DNA from: Tricholoma matsutake
Taxonomy: Eukaryota > Basidiomycota > Agaricomycetes > Agaricales > Tricholomataceae
Direction: 5' to 3'
NCBI GenBank assembly: GCA_026075535.2
Contig: AP026541.1
Span: 3,844,001 to 3,908,000 of the forward strand
Length of the DNA: 64,000 bases
In this document: positions 24,149 through 36,021 of the stretch, one piece after another
Layout: every line of letters starts with the position of its first letter
Numbering within the stretch: position 1 is the stretch's first letter
The notes under the pieces: model-generated
What the model was told of the DNA's origin: nothing
Database searches by the model: none
What the model saw: the letters and a program-made list of their open reading frames with translations, nothing else
Made by a program: the position numbers and the translations under genes

Positions 24149-24690
24149 GTGGAGGATCGTGGACACAAAATTGCTGGAAAGCTTGTCCGGTGTGCGAAGG
24201 GTTGCGTTAGCGCTCTGAGTATTGTCTTGTGTAATGGTGACAATAATTCTAATATGGGGTTGTTTGAGGCAGCGTCTAAAATCGCTTGTGCCCAATTTCC
24301 TGTGCTCCAGTCTTTCAGCTGGACTGGCGACGTCACCCACCGGTCATTCTCTGGTCTTCCCTTTGCACTCCAAGTCCTTAATTGTGATCTTTCTATGGAA
24401 GATTACATCGAGGTCCTGTCAGCGTGCACACAGCTTACCGCTTTCAGCAATTTCGAACCAACGGACCACGCCAGTGCTCTCGCAATGAGACATCCTCCTA
24501 CACGACGCTGTGCGATCATGCCCCCACAGCGCGGTTGTGTCGGAGCACCTAATTTGACATCATTATCGATGTGTCTTCTGAGGATATGTCGGCCCTGTTT
24601 ATGGCAATGACCTTTCCTCAACTCGAAATGTTGCTCACGAAGGTGACCACCGAGATTCCACCACCTCTCCGCAACCTTCGAGTCAGTTGA
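24149..24690 (+). pseudogene. F-box/LRR-type protein fragment
   Basis: A plus-strand frame carries leucine-rich F-box-protein-like sequence: FEAASKIACAQFPVLQSFSW, GLPFALQVLNCDLSMEDYIE and VLSACTQLTAFSNFEP. After APNLTSL near 24565 the frame shifts by one base to continue as DVSSEDMSALFMAMTFPQLE and PPPLRNLR, then stops near 24690. There is no F-box and no plausible start, so this is an internal fragment of an LRR-type F-box gene of the kind common in agarics. Confidence 0.5.
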
Positions 24691-25045
24691 CGTCGTCTTC
24701 GCAGAGTCATCTTATACGCCAACGTCGACGTCGACATATAGAAATCGTGACCATCTCGTCGCAACTTTTCGATAAAAGCAATATCATGCAAGAGTGTGTG
24801 CTGGGAAAATGGAGCGATAAAGGCCTGGAGCATAGGTATGCGAGAAGTAATCATGTGCGATAAAACGCCGTCTGAGGGGTCACATCCCTCCAGAGTCATA
24901 GACTTAAGATACAGCAAAATAGGTGGACGGTGCCGGGCACTTTGAGTCAATATATTTGACAACCTTGTCGGTTATGTCAGCTGCAAGATGAAGTTCTTGC
25001 AGACATTGCAGGGCAGGAGATGAAAGGGTCTTGAGAAGCTGCACT
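24690..25045 (-). pseudogene. LRR C-terminal fragment of an F-box-type gene, opposite strand
   Basis: Minus-strand sequence begins near 25045 with LLKTLSSPALQCLQELHLAA, shifts frame near 24945, and continues as KSMTLEGCDPSDGVLSHMIT, LQAFIAPFSQHTLLHDIAF and IEKLRRDGHDFYM before ending near 24700. This is typical of the C-terminal end of agaric F-box/LRR proteins. It meets the plus-strand fragment tail to tail. Confidence 0.5.
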
Positions 25046-25364
25046 CATTTCTGTGTCATCGAACGTGAACCTCTGAAGTCGGCAGGAAGACCGAGTCAAA
25101 ACAGTTGATAAAAACAGTCATAAAAGAAGGAGAAGGTGGGAGTGGAACCACAGCTATGCTGCAGGTTTAAGCATATGAGACGAGGAACTGAGAGGTAGAC
25201 GAAGATGGTTTATGGAAAGACGCAGGCGTGTGAAAAACTGTCGGCTATCGAGAGCTTCATTGGCCCTATCACATGACGTATCCGACTGCTCACATGACTA
25301 GACATCGACGGCAACGCCAACAGTCAACTCACTGCCAAGTTGATTACGACTCAATGAATATTCC
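25046..25364. promoter_or_regulatory. Upstream region of REV1
   Basis: About 320 bases without a gene, purine-rich on the plus strand at 25100-25250. Two in-frame or near ATGs (25273, 25355) precede the chosen REV1 start. No defined element was recognised. Confidence 0.35.
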
Positions 25365-28300
25365 ATGCAACGTTCGCAAACTAATTCATCAGACTATTAC
25401 GACGAAGATGATTCTGATTTCCTCAATGCTCTCCAAGCGGCCGTGCTGCCAGGAGACATAGTAGTCATTCAAGATGAACTGCCCCTAGAGCCGCCGCCGC
25501 CTTCTACGCAACCTTCATTGAAACATGTTGCTGCTATGGTAGTTGACCAAAGTCCTGTTACAAGTCAAACATCTTCCTTGGAACCTCCACCGCCCTCGCA
25601 ACCCCGGCAACGTGATGTACACACACCACCTGTACAAGAAGACATAATTATTGAGGAAAGCTCTCAAGAGCTCGAACCACCGCCTGCAACACAGCCTTCA
25701 CTGAAGCGTCGGCGGTTAGAGGCCTTCGAGGAAAGAGAACGACTCGCCAATAATCCGCAGGATGACAATATTTATGGAGCATATCGGTTTGGTGAGTATG
25801 GGGAGTATATGCGAAGGAAGCGCGCCAAGCTGCAGATTCAGAATGCTGCCCTTAGCACTACGGATGATGCAAGTTGGAGTGGGATCTTTAAAGGTCTGTC
25901 TATCTACGTGAGTATTAAACTCGATTTGTGCGATGGTTGACTCCTAATGTCGACACGATCAAGATCAATGGCTACACACAACCCTCCGTCCAGGAGCTTC
26001 GTGAGCTCATCTTGAAACACGGAGGCATATTTCAACCATATCTCGACAAGAAATCTCTTGTGTACGTGGCTCTGCCTACCAAAAGACCCTAGTTCGACTG
26101 ACACCATTCTCATCCCAGTACGCATATCCTCACATGCTCCCTCACCCCCGCCAAAATTCGGGAATTCAAGCATATGAAAGTTGTCCTCCCAGAATGGCTC
26201 GTCCAGAGCGCTAAAGAAGGCGTCCTCCTCCCTTGGAAAGACTTCATCTTCATCCCAGTAGAGCGACCTGAAACAGTGCCGGGCTCTAGAGGCAGGCAAT
26301 CAAGCCTATCTATCAACACTCGACCTCCCCCCCAGAAGCTGAAACCGAACCCAAAGTTTCCCCCTCTTTCAAATTCTCCGCATATATCCACAACGACAGC
26401 TGGAGCAAAAGCACCACCCCGAAAAGCAGTGCCTGCGCTAGCACCCGTGAACAATCCTACTAAACCCGTCAAGCCAATCTCAAGCAACCGCCTTAAATCC
26501 ATACAAGACGCTTTGAATGCCAAAGACCAGGACAGGGGAGGGGACAAGGACGAGAATAAAGATGACGCCGCCAGGGAGCATGAGCGACCTAAATATGCCG
26601 AACACGAGTCGAATCCCATCGCGGCGCGTGCAATGGCGGACCCAGAGTGGCGAAAAGCGCACACGTCGGCTGCGCCGGACTTTATTGAAGGGTTTTATAA
26701 GAACTCAAGGCTGCATCACCTATCAACGTGGAAGGCAGAGCTGAGGAGCTTAGTGTTGGAGGCGCAGGAACGTGCTGAAGCAGGGGTGGGGGATGGGCTG
26801 GTAGGGGTAGTAGAGTCGGAGGAGATGAGTGGTGAAGTGCAGGGAGTGAGCATGAAAGGTGCGGGGCTGGTTATGCGGTCGCCAACGAAGGGAAAGGGAA
26901 AGGAGAAGGCGGTGGACGATCGGGTGATTATGCATTGTGATTTTGATTGTTTCTTCGTGTCGGCGGGGTTGGTGAGTCGCCCACAGTTGAAGGGTAAGCC
27001 AGTGGTGGTGTGCCATTCCCAGGGTGCACAGGGTGGCTTGTCGAGTACGAGTGAAATTGCGAGTGCGAGCTATGAGGCGAGGAGTTTTGGAATTAAGAAT
27101 GGAATGAGGCGCGTCTCTTGTGAAATCTTTTGCGCTGTGTCTCACTCCTACTGAAGTCTTCAACAAGCACGAAAACTGTGCCCTACCATAATCACTATTC
27201 CTTACGAGTTTGAGAAGTGCGCTTTCTATTTCTAAGCATTTAAATCCCTAACACGCTTATGCATAGATACAAACAAGTTTCCCTTAAATTTTACACCATT
27301 CTGATGAATCACGCAGACGATGTGCAAGCCGTGTCCGTAGACGAAGCCCTCATCGACGTAACCAGCACCGTCACGCAGCTGCGCGCACGAGCGTCTCAGG
27401 ACTCATCTACCTTCGATCCAGCAAAAGACTTTGCGGAAACTATCCGTGCACAGGTACGGAAAGCTACTGGTTGTGAAGGTACCATTCCTTTGTTCCCATT
27501 GCTCGGCAACTCACTTTTTTTACTCGTTGTAGTCAGCATAGGCGTCTCGCACAACATCCTCCTCGCACGGCTAGCCACGCGGCGTGCAAAGCCCGCTAAC
27601 TCACATCACCTTGTGCCAGCCGATATCCCAGAGTTCCTCGCGCCGCTGGACATCGCGGACTTGCATGGGTTCGGGGGCGCGACGAAGCAAAAAGCATTGG
27701 AGAAGCTGGGGACGACGAAACTGGGGGAGCTGTTGAGGAAGAGTAAAGGGTTTCTGTGCGATATGCTGGGAAAGGCTACGGGGGAGACCTTGTATAACGC
27801 CGTGAGGGGAGTGGATGAGAGGAGGTTGGAGTCGGATAAGCCGAGGAAGTCGGTTTCGTGTGATATTAATGTGAGTTGATGGTTCTTATTGGCTATGGAT
27901 TTTTTGGTGATTGTTCTTTTGGTGATTGATCGATTCCGCTAGTATGGGATCAGGTTTGAGAATGAGGAGCAGGCGGAAGTGTTTATACACCAGATGGCGG
28001 CGGAGGTCACAAAGCGGTTGGATGATGTTAATATGCTTGGACGATCTATCACCCTGAAGGTCATGAAACGCTCAGCTGGTGCACCGGTCGAAGCTCCTAA
28101 GGTATGAACAACACACATGTGTTGACTGACTTGGGCAGCTGAAGTGGGCCTGACTAGTTCCTTGGTCATGGCCATTGTGATCTGTTCAATAAACAAAGTC
28201 CATTGGTCGGATATGGTGGACGAGCAACCAACGATGAGAAGGTTATCGGGGATCACGCTTGGCGGCTATTGCGGTCGTTCAACTTCGATCCGAAAGAGCT

Positions 28301-29498
28301 TCGTGGAATCGGGATCCAGATCCAGAAACTCGAAAGCCCGTCAGGAAATGCGGGTGTCCATCCTGGGCAGGCGATGCTGTCGTTCAAAGCTGCAGCCGAG
28401 AGCTCTAAAAAGGCTGACAACAGTGCACCACCTGAGATTCTCATTCAGCCTCCGTCCTCACAAGACATTGACGACGTAGATGTCCCGATGGAAGATGTTG
28501 AGCTAACAAAGCCCTTCGTTGCTGTACCAGTAGATCTTCCAGCTTTCTCTCAGGTCGACATGAGCGTATTCAACGCGCTACCCGCTGATGTAAGGCAGGA
28601 ATTGGAGAATGAATACCAACGCCGATCGGTCTCTCCGAACAGAGCTGGACCAGCACCAGTGTATCCACCTCCAGCAACACCTCTAGCCCCACCTCCAGCC
28701 CGTCGCCCAGCTCTAGCACCACAGTTTCCCCAACGACCTCAAAGGCTCGCCGTCAGAGCTACAAACTTTAAACGGGTAGCCCGACAGCTTGCGCCCCGGA
28801 ATCGGCCCAGCGTTTCCCCATATAAAAGCTGGCTCTTCAACAAACCGAAACGGCGAGCTGGCCAGGCTAAAGTATCTGAAGCCACCCTCCGGGAATACGG
28901 CTTCGACCCGGAGGTATTCTCCATGCTACCTCCGAATGTCCAGCACGAGCAGCTGGCCATGGTTCGCATAATTAAAGCGAAGGGCTCTATCCCATCGCCG
29001 CCATCACAGCGGAAAGAACTGAAACCGCGAAAGCGCAAGCCTATACCACCGCATCTGCTCTGGCGCGCCCCGGCACCCAAGGCGCGGTGGGTGCACCCCC
29101 CGATTTTGCGACAGCAGGGAAAGACGAAAACGGAGAAGCTGTTTTTTACGGAAGCGGACGACATACAAGGTGTCCTTGAGAAGTGGGTCAACACTTACAG
29201 GCGGTGGCCACCAAAAGGGGAGGATGTCGAGTTTTTTACAAAGTACCTTTTAGAGTCAGTGGATGGACGGAAACACACAGATGTAGGCGTGGCGAGGGCG
29301 GTGGCGATTATGAAGTGGTGGCTGGTGCTACTCAGGAGGCATTGGGGTGGATCAGAGCTGATTGAAGAGGAGGACCAGATTGACCCGAGTGAAATTGACC
29401 CGGTGGGGGAGGCATGGTGGCAGACGTTTAGAGATGTGAAAGAGAAGATGGATGTAGTGGCGAGGAAAAAGTTTGGGGGGCGGTTGTCACTGAAGTAA
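25365..29498 (+). CDS. REV1: DNA repair protein REV1 (Y-family deoxycytidyl transferase)
   Basis: Inserts dCMP opposite abasic and bulky lesions and scaffolds polymerase zeta in translesion synthesis. Eight exons join in phase to 1246 aa (human REV1 1251): 25365-25907, 25964-26061, 26119-27108, 27157-27216, 27267-27478, 27533-27870, 27943-28101, 28158-29498. There is an acidic/Pro-rich N terminus and a BRCT domain at about 173-260 (GIFKGLSIY ... VVLPEWLVQSAKEG). The catalytic palm has MHCDFDCFFVS (Asp 488) and SVDEALIDV (Asp 589, Glu 590), then ASYEARSFGIKNGM, fingers/thumb and little finger (GHGHCDLFNK region). Two ubiquitin-binding motifs follow (FNALPADVRQELENEY and FSMLPPNVQHEQLAMV), then a C-terminal interaction domain. 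The third intron (27109-27156) needs a GC donor to keep the conserved frame. No disabling change was seen. Confidence 0.93.
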
Positions 29499-29878
29499 GA
29501 CTGGCAGGAAACATTTCGTCGTTACAAGACGCAGATGCGAAGGCAGATGTGCAAGGTGATTAGAGATGAAGCATTTCCACAACCTCAGCCTTCGTGTTAC
29601 CCGTTGAGTAAATGAATCTCTTCCTCATAGTAATATTGGTGGATAACCTTTGCCTCCCTGCTACCAAGTCCAAATCTTCTGTATCCCACTGACACTTCGC
29701 GTGTACTCTTCCAGATCATCGTGCTATCGCGGCTTACCAAGGAAGATACCCTGCATCTTGGGCTTTATTCTCTTTCCGTTTTCCATCCGCACGTCAGCAC
29801 GGTAATCTGTCTGAGATCGTCAGTGTAATTTCACTTCCCTGTTTGTTGAACTACCTGAAGCAGAAAACTGGCAGATAG
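29499..29878. other. 3' flank of REV1, possible upstream exon of a small gene
   Basis: No confident gene. The stretch 29720-29800 is open on the plus strand in two frames and is followed by a possible donor (gtaatc), so it could be an upstream exon of the candidate gene at 29879-30190. The alternatives could not be separated. Confidence 0.3.
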
Positions 29879-30190
29879 GTGGAGGTGATGAGGAAGAGAC
29901 GTGGGAAAAACATGGTCGTCGATGGAAGGGCGGGCGCTGAGGTGGAGGCTGCGATGGGTATCGCCCTCCTCACCCTCGTCAAATAATCCCACTCCACACT
30001 GCGCCAGTTCGCACCTGCATCTGCAGCTCCGTCATCTCGAAAAAGGCTCTCCATCCCTGTCCTTAAAACGCACGCTTTTACCCCTGTGCCCACGAACTCA
30101 CAATCGTCTTCGACTTCTTTGGCTCCAGGAAATCCACCACCACACAGCTGTTTCGATGTACCGACTCCAAAGCAGTACAATCAGCCTTGA
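29879..30190 (+). CDS. Candidate small spliced gene, unknown function (3' exons only)
   Basis: I do not recognise this gene. A plus-strand frame from an acceptor at 29878 (gcagatag) reads VEVMRKRRGKNMVVDGRAGA. A 68-base GT-AG intron (gtatcg...ctgcag) then keeps phase into APSSRKRLSIPVLKTHAF, a Ser/Pro/Asn-rich tail ending PTPKQYNQP, and TGA 30188-30190. An alternative reading of the first part ends early, and a minus-strand frame of 109 codons overlaps. It may be a genuine low-complexity protein or chance. Confidence 0.25.
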
Positions 30191-30563
30191 CGATGCAGAT
30201 TGGACCCAAGCTGGGTTATTGACGATTGTGAAGCAAGACTTAACCCTCGTGCTTAGTTCGTTTTTGTTTTCCTCTGTATGTAAGTTTACTCATTTCAAAC
30301 AGACGAAACCATATCCTCACTCGATTCCGCATTCTCATCTTCGAAGCGCTGGTGCGAAAGCAGGCAAATCGGGATCCAAAAATTCATGGGTTGAGCCGGC
30401 GCTATTCGTCCGAGTCTGATGAATGGAAATGAGATATGAATTGCAACTTAATATCCACATAAAATAGACTGAAAGCCTTCTCGTGTCACACACGATGCTT
30501 ACGAAAATCCCAGAAAACATTATAACACACCAGTAGATGTACATGTTCCAGCGTCATAACAGC

Positions 30564-31402
30564 TCAAGCAACCTCTCCCCCAGGCTTGATACCTTTTGCA
30601 GTAAATAGGTGTGTATCATGACCATGATGCCGGACACGAAGCGCCTTCGCATTGAAATCAAAAGATGACAAGCCAGCTGATTCAAACGCTCTGCGCATGT
30701 CAACTTCGCCTAAACCACCCTTGTGAGCGACATAATCAACGTCGTCTGGAGCCACATGATGGAAATGTCCCTGTCCATCGTCAGTTTTGAGAAGATCCAC
30801 AACGAGAAGGGCGCCGCCTGATTTGAGGAAATGGGTCAGCATCCGAGTCACATCATCAATGGACGCGAAATGGTGGTATGCTGAAGCGCACTTAAGGAGT
30901 CGCGTGGTGAATTGCTAGGCATCGACTTGTATAAAACGCGTATGTGCTTACTACGATCACATCGAACTTCTCATCGCCAAGCTCGCCAGGCTCCCCTTTG
31001 AGCTCTGCGCACACGGCTTGCATCTCAGCCGAAGTGAGACCTTGGTAGCCTATGCGTTTATTGAATTGATTCACCATGCCCTGGCTAATGTCCACACCGA
31101 CATTACGCTTGCAGTAGGGAGAAAGCGCTCTCGACACGAAGCCTAGATGCAATGAGAATATGTGAGAATGTTGATCGGACATCGTACCTGTGCCACAAGC
31201 GAACTCCATGACAGCAGTTGTGTTCTCATCGAAAGCGTAGAGCTTCCGTATTGCAGCAGCAGATCTGTGGATTGTTTGGTTTTATGAATAGTCCAATTGA
31301 GAGTGCAAACTTTTCAGCACGCTCGATGGCGAGATCACTGGCATCATACTGATTTGCAATAGAATCGAAGTGAGCCTTGTTGAGTGCAGAAACAGCTGCC
31401 AT
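30564..31402 (-). CDS. SAM-dependent class I methyltransferase
   Basis: A small-molecule or unknown-substrate methyltransferase with the Rossmann SAM fold. Four exons (31402-31311, 31264-31188, 31142-30952, 30890-30564) join in phase to 228 aa. Motif I is split by an intron: MEFACGTG then FVSRAL. GVDISQGMVNQFNKR is the acidic ribose-binding loop, KFDVIVCASAYHHF is motif IV, and LKSGGALLVVDLLK is the post-motif strand. The start MAAVSALNKAHFDSIANQYD has the usual N-terminal helix with a 'YD' entry. The family resembles fungal methyltransferases of the UbiE/Coq5-like type, but the substrate cannot be told. A decayed partial copy lies just upstream on the same strand (31568-31830). Confidence 0.82.
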
Positions 31403-31567
31403 GGATCGGGTACCGTGTAGTACTTACCAAAGAGATCTCAGATCTTAGCACGAGCGATCATGTGATGTCAACCGGCGTGGGACCAAATAACGAACTGCTA
31501 CTCTCACTTTTCACGTTACGAGACCTGTGCAACCTTTCGCGCACACGCATTGAAATTGGTAAGTACA

Positions 31568-31830
31568 GGTGCACTCAGCATTGTTAGCCGGTGGGTTCAG
31601 GCATGCCCTACCTTTTGCAATAAAAAGGTGTTCCTGTTCACCTTCACTTTCTTTTTAACGCTTCTGCATCAAGGACAAGCCCGCAGATTCGAACGCCTTG
31701 TCCATGTCGTATTCGGTGAGGCCATGCTTGTGAGGGACGCAATGAGCGATATGAATGGCGTCCGCTGAGATTACATGATCAGGATGGCGATATCCATCCT
31801 TGATAATATCTGCAATGAGCAGGAGTAACT
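31568..31830 (-). pseudogene. Decayed partial copy of the adjacent methyltransferase
   Basis: Minus-strand sequence aligns with the last third of the intact gene: ADIIKDGYRHPDHVISADAI, then VPHKHGLTEYDMDKAFESAG (intact gene: AHKGGLGEVDMRRAFESAGL). A stop and frame loss follow, then EHLFIAKG (intact: THLFTAKGIKPGG). Only the 3' end survives. It is probably a tandem duplicate that lost its SAM-binding half. Confidence 0.7.
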
Positions 31831-31947
31831 TCATCAATGGACGTGAAGAAAAAAAAAAGGACGAAAAATAATTCCGGGTATAATGAGGACCATTGTACAC
31901 ATACTTCAAATTGTCGAAAAAACGAGCGGGTTCCACCGAGGAGCCAG

Positions 31948-34334
31948 TTATTGCTTAGTCGTTTGAGTAGCGCTGCTGCCCACAAGTCCGCCGTTTGGCA
32001 TGGTGAAGGTCAGATGTTGCGTACGAGGCCCTCGCCACAAGGAGAAAAGCTTCCCGAGTAAACCTGTACTCAAGGTCATATGGATGGTAGCTAATGATTG
32101 CGAGGGGTCAGATACCATGATTTCCCCAGTCTTGAGTTTATAGAGAACAGCCGCATTACCATCGACTCTCATCGTGATTGGTTGAGAGGATGGGGTTGGC
32201 GTAAATGTCACAGAACCGCCCGAAGCGTCCCAGAATGTAGCCATAAAGGTAATGTGATCCTCATCATGGATGCAGAGATGTGAGCATCATTCTGAACTGA
32301 TTGAAGGTGGAGACTGGTGCTGTTGTTGGCGAACGTGTCGGCACGAGTTCCGGGAAAACAGTATATGAGACAGGTAAATCGAGGGACTCGTGTTCAAGGT
32401 AAGCCGTAAACATGTTTATGGTCGTAGGGGGCTGCGTAGATGACCCGATCTTGGTTCAATCGTCGGTCTTCTGTGCGAGCTCGATGGTCAGAGAAACTTT
32501 GCCAAGGAAGTTGAACTTGTATCCAACATTGTCATGCCACAAAGTCTGAAAGTTGTAATGCTTTGACGAGCCTGACGAGGACCCATCTACGAGGACCAGA
32601 CCGTTTACACGACATTAGTCCAGAACAGAGAGAACTATGGCTCCTCGACGAAATGTCGGAAATCATGACATGCAGAACGTTATCCTCGAGGAAGAACCAA
32701 GTTTTCTGGAAGTGAAAAGACTTGGTGAGCGGATTCGTATATTGCATCACAGCCATGCCCATTGTGCCATCGGAAACGCTTCCCACGAATGTCTCGATAG
32801 CCAACAGACCACTGTTGCTACACTTCAGGGGAGTATTACCGTAGTCGACGGTGATTCCGGGAATCAAATCCCAATCCCACGCTGCGAATATATCTTTGTA
32901 CCTCCGTCCACTGCCAACGTGAGCGTAGGTGGTACCACTTGAGAGATGGAAACTAAGGGGCTATTCATTGGCTAGTGATTAACTGGAACAAGCATGGTAC
33001 GACGACAGTTATTCACATTCTGAGAGTTGACACATTCCCTATTTTAGTCCTCGTAGACCACATTTTGAGGGTGTTGACAACACATAATCAGGGCCTCGGT
33101 GAATCTGATTAATGACAAGGGCAGTCAGTGATATGTGTTATGACTATGTTGAATAACATTCACCATATAGTCATTCGTGTAGAACATGTGATTGCTTTGC
33201 AGATCTCCCGCATTGACATTCGCGACAATCTTCGACAAGTTGGATTCGTAGTCGATCAACGGCTTAGACTGCCACTTTAGTCCTAGTTCTCCAACCGCTG
33301 AAAAGTTGGTGAAAACACTAGCAATGGGTCTGGTGCAATAATCAGACCGGGCTGATCTACTTTGGAGAGCAAGTTACTTACTGCGTCGAATCGGCTACAG
33401 GGAAGGTGATGAAGCGACCGATGGCAGATTGTAGAGATAACCATCACAAAATGACAAACAAACCCACGGCGACAATTACATAGTCCCAGTGAAGGACACC
33501 AGTGCCAAGCAAATCAGTGAATATTATCCAACGATTACCATTAAACAACGTCCCAAACGCGGCTCGAGCGTCGGCATTGGGTGCAAATTCCATTCCAACG
33601 GCCTCGAGCTCGTTCCCAAGGATAACTTTGGTACTACACATATTAAGTAGCTCAGTAGGATCACACTGAAAAGAAGATGAACTGACAACTCATTGCCTGG
33701 GGAGTTAATGCTCAGCTTCAATGGTGAGATGGACAGGAATCGGGCTTACCATACAGTAGTTTCCATTGTATATTATATCATCATGCTGACCTGATCATGA
33801 GCTGTATCAGAAGCCGAATTTTGAAGCAGGAAAAGTGAAATACCGAATGCACCATCTGGGCGAATTCCATCAGCTCTTACAGCATTCTCAATGATTACTT
33901 GTTCATGCGCTCGTCGATACGCATCAGCCAACAGGGTAATCTGTTGTGTGTACATGCTCTTGTGCTGCGAGTACAACGGCCCTGCAGTGTGTATCGCCTT
34001 ATACTCTGGTTCCGTGGATAGCATGCTAATCGGATTTCTGTGGATTGTGCTGACGATGTACTTTGATAACTTGACAGATGCGTCTTGACATGAGGTGAGT
34101 ACTTGACGGGCGTTATTGAGAAACAATGTTTGTGGCCCGAGAACACCGCTCCCGAGTCCTAGCTCCAGCCATTTGATGTTGAGGAGAATTGACGCCCACT
34201 AGCCCCAGATGTTCTTCATTGAAACCTCGCTGGAAACTCCTCTTCCTTAATGATGGAAAAAGTCCAGATTCGAAACACAAACTCAGAAGTGTTTGATCCG
34301 CAGTTGCAGCAAAAGTCGCGCCACCCACCTGCAA
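31948..34334 (-). pseudogene. Polysaccharide lyase family 8 (hyaluronate/chondroitin/xanthan lyase type), broken
   Basis: The family cleaves uronic-acid polysaccharides by beta-elimination outside the cell. Order along the minus strand: WASILLNIKWLELG; ADGIRPDGAFG joined by an intron to QHDDIIYNGNY, which contains the catalytic His and Tyr spacing; VLGNELEAVGMEFA; TGVLHWDYVIVAVG; GRFITFPVAD; NHMFYTNDYM; MWSTRTK; FAAWDWDLIPGITVDYG; NPLTKSFHFQKTWFFLEDN; SLWH-like ALWHDNVGY; and the C-terminal beta domain ending at 31948. Faults: an in-frame TGA near 32490 where Trp is usual, two single-base losses near 32275 and 32310, no acceptable splice acceptor near 33430, and no signal peptide or first 150-200 residues upstream of 34334. 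It is therefore most likely dead. Confidence 0.75.
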
Positions 34335-34611
34335 TATTAATTACAGATTCGCTGTCAAACATGCAGATGGTCGACAGAGTCTTTCCAGTCTAGAGTGGAT
34401 CTTCATAGATTTGTGGCCCAGCACCAGAAGACTCTTAAGAAAAGCCAAGAGCGTTGAAACTCAAGTTCAAGCGCTCAACTTGAAGCAAGTCCTCGTTGGA
34501 GAAAAGGTTTCAAACTCCGCAATCACAAAGTGCAGTTGAAACGACTTCGTGAAGTGACAACTCTCTTTTCATCCACAACATACACCCCAGCAACTCACAA
34601 TTATAACCACA

Positions 34612-35703
<1,092 letters not shown>

Positions 35704-36021
35704 GTGGACGTTTGCTTATCTCGGTTGCGTGACTGGGTGGATGATGTGCTGCGCTATGTTGTGGAGGTTGTTTCTTGGAGCTGCAATACATCTGGTGTTT
35801 GTTGTGTGTAGATATACATCACGTATCCCATTGTCCTCCTATTCCCGTTACATCTTGTAATATCTTTTGTTTTACGTCCTCTGCATTTCGCTTGCAATGC
35901 AATGCCTAATGGACTGTATATTATATTAAAGTGTTCAACAGATTGCAATTGCCTAGTCATGATCGTGGCTCAGGTTCAGGTCAGGAACGGAACCCTTGTG
36001 CACGCGCTGTCAAGTCCGTAA
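35704..36021. other. Intergenic region between RAB11 and the F-box gene
   Basis: This is the 3' flank of RAB11 and upstream flank of the F-box gene. It is AT-rich around 35800-35940, with an aatatctttt/tattatatta stretch that may hold the polyadenylation signals. No gene was found. Confidence 0.35.

Noticed and set aside
27109..27154. REV1 ending at the stop at 27154 as a truncated protein
   Set aside because: The downstream exons continue the palm, little finger and C-terminal domains in phase after removal of a 48-base intron.
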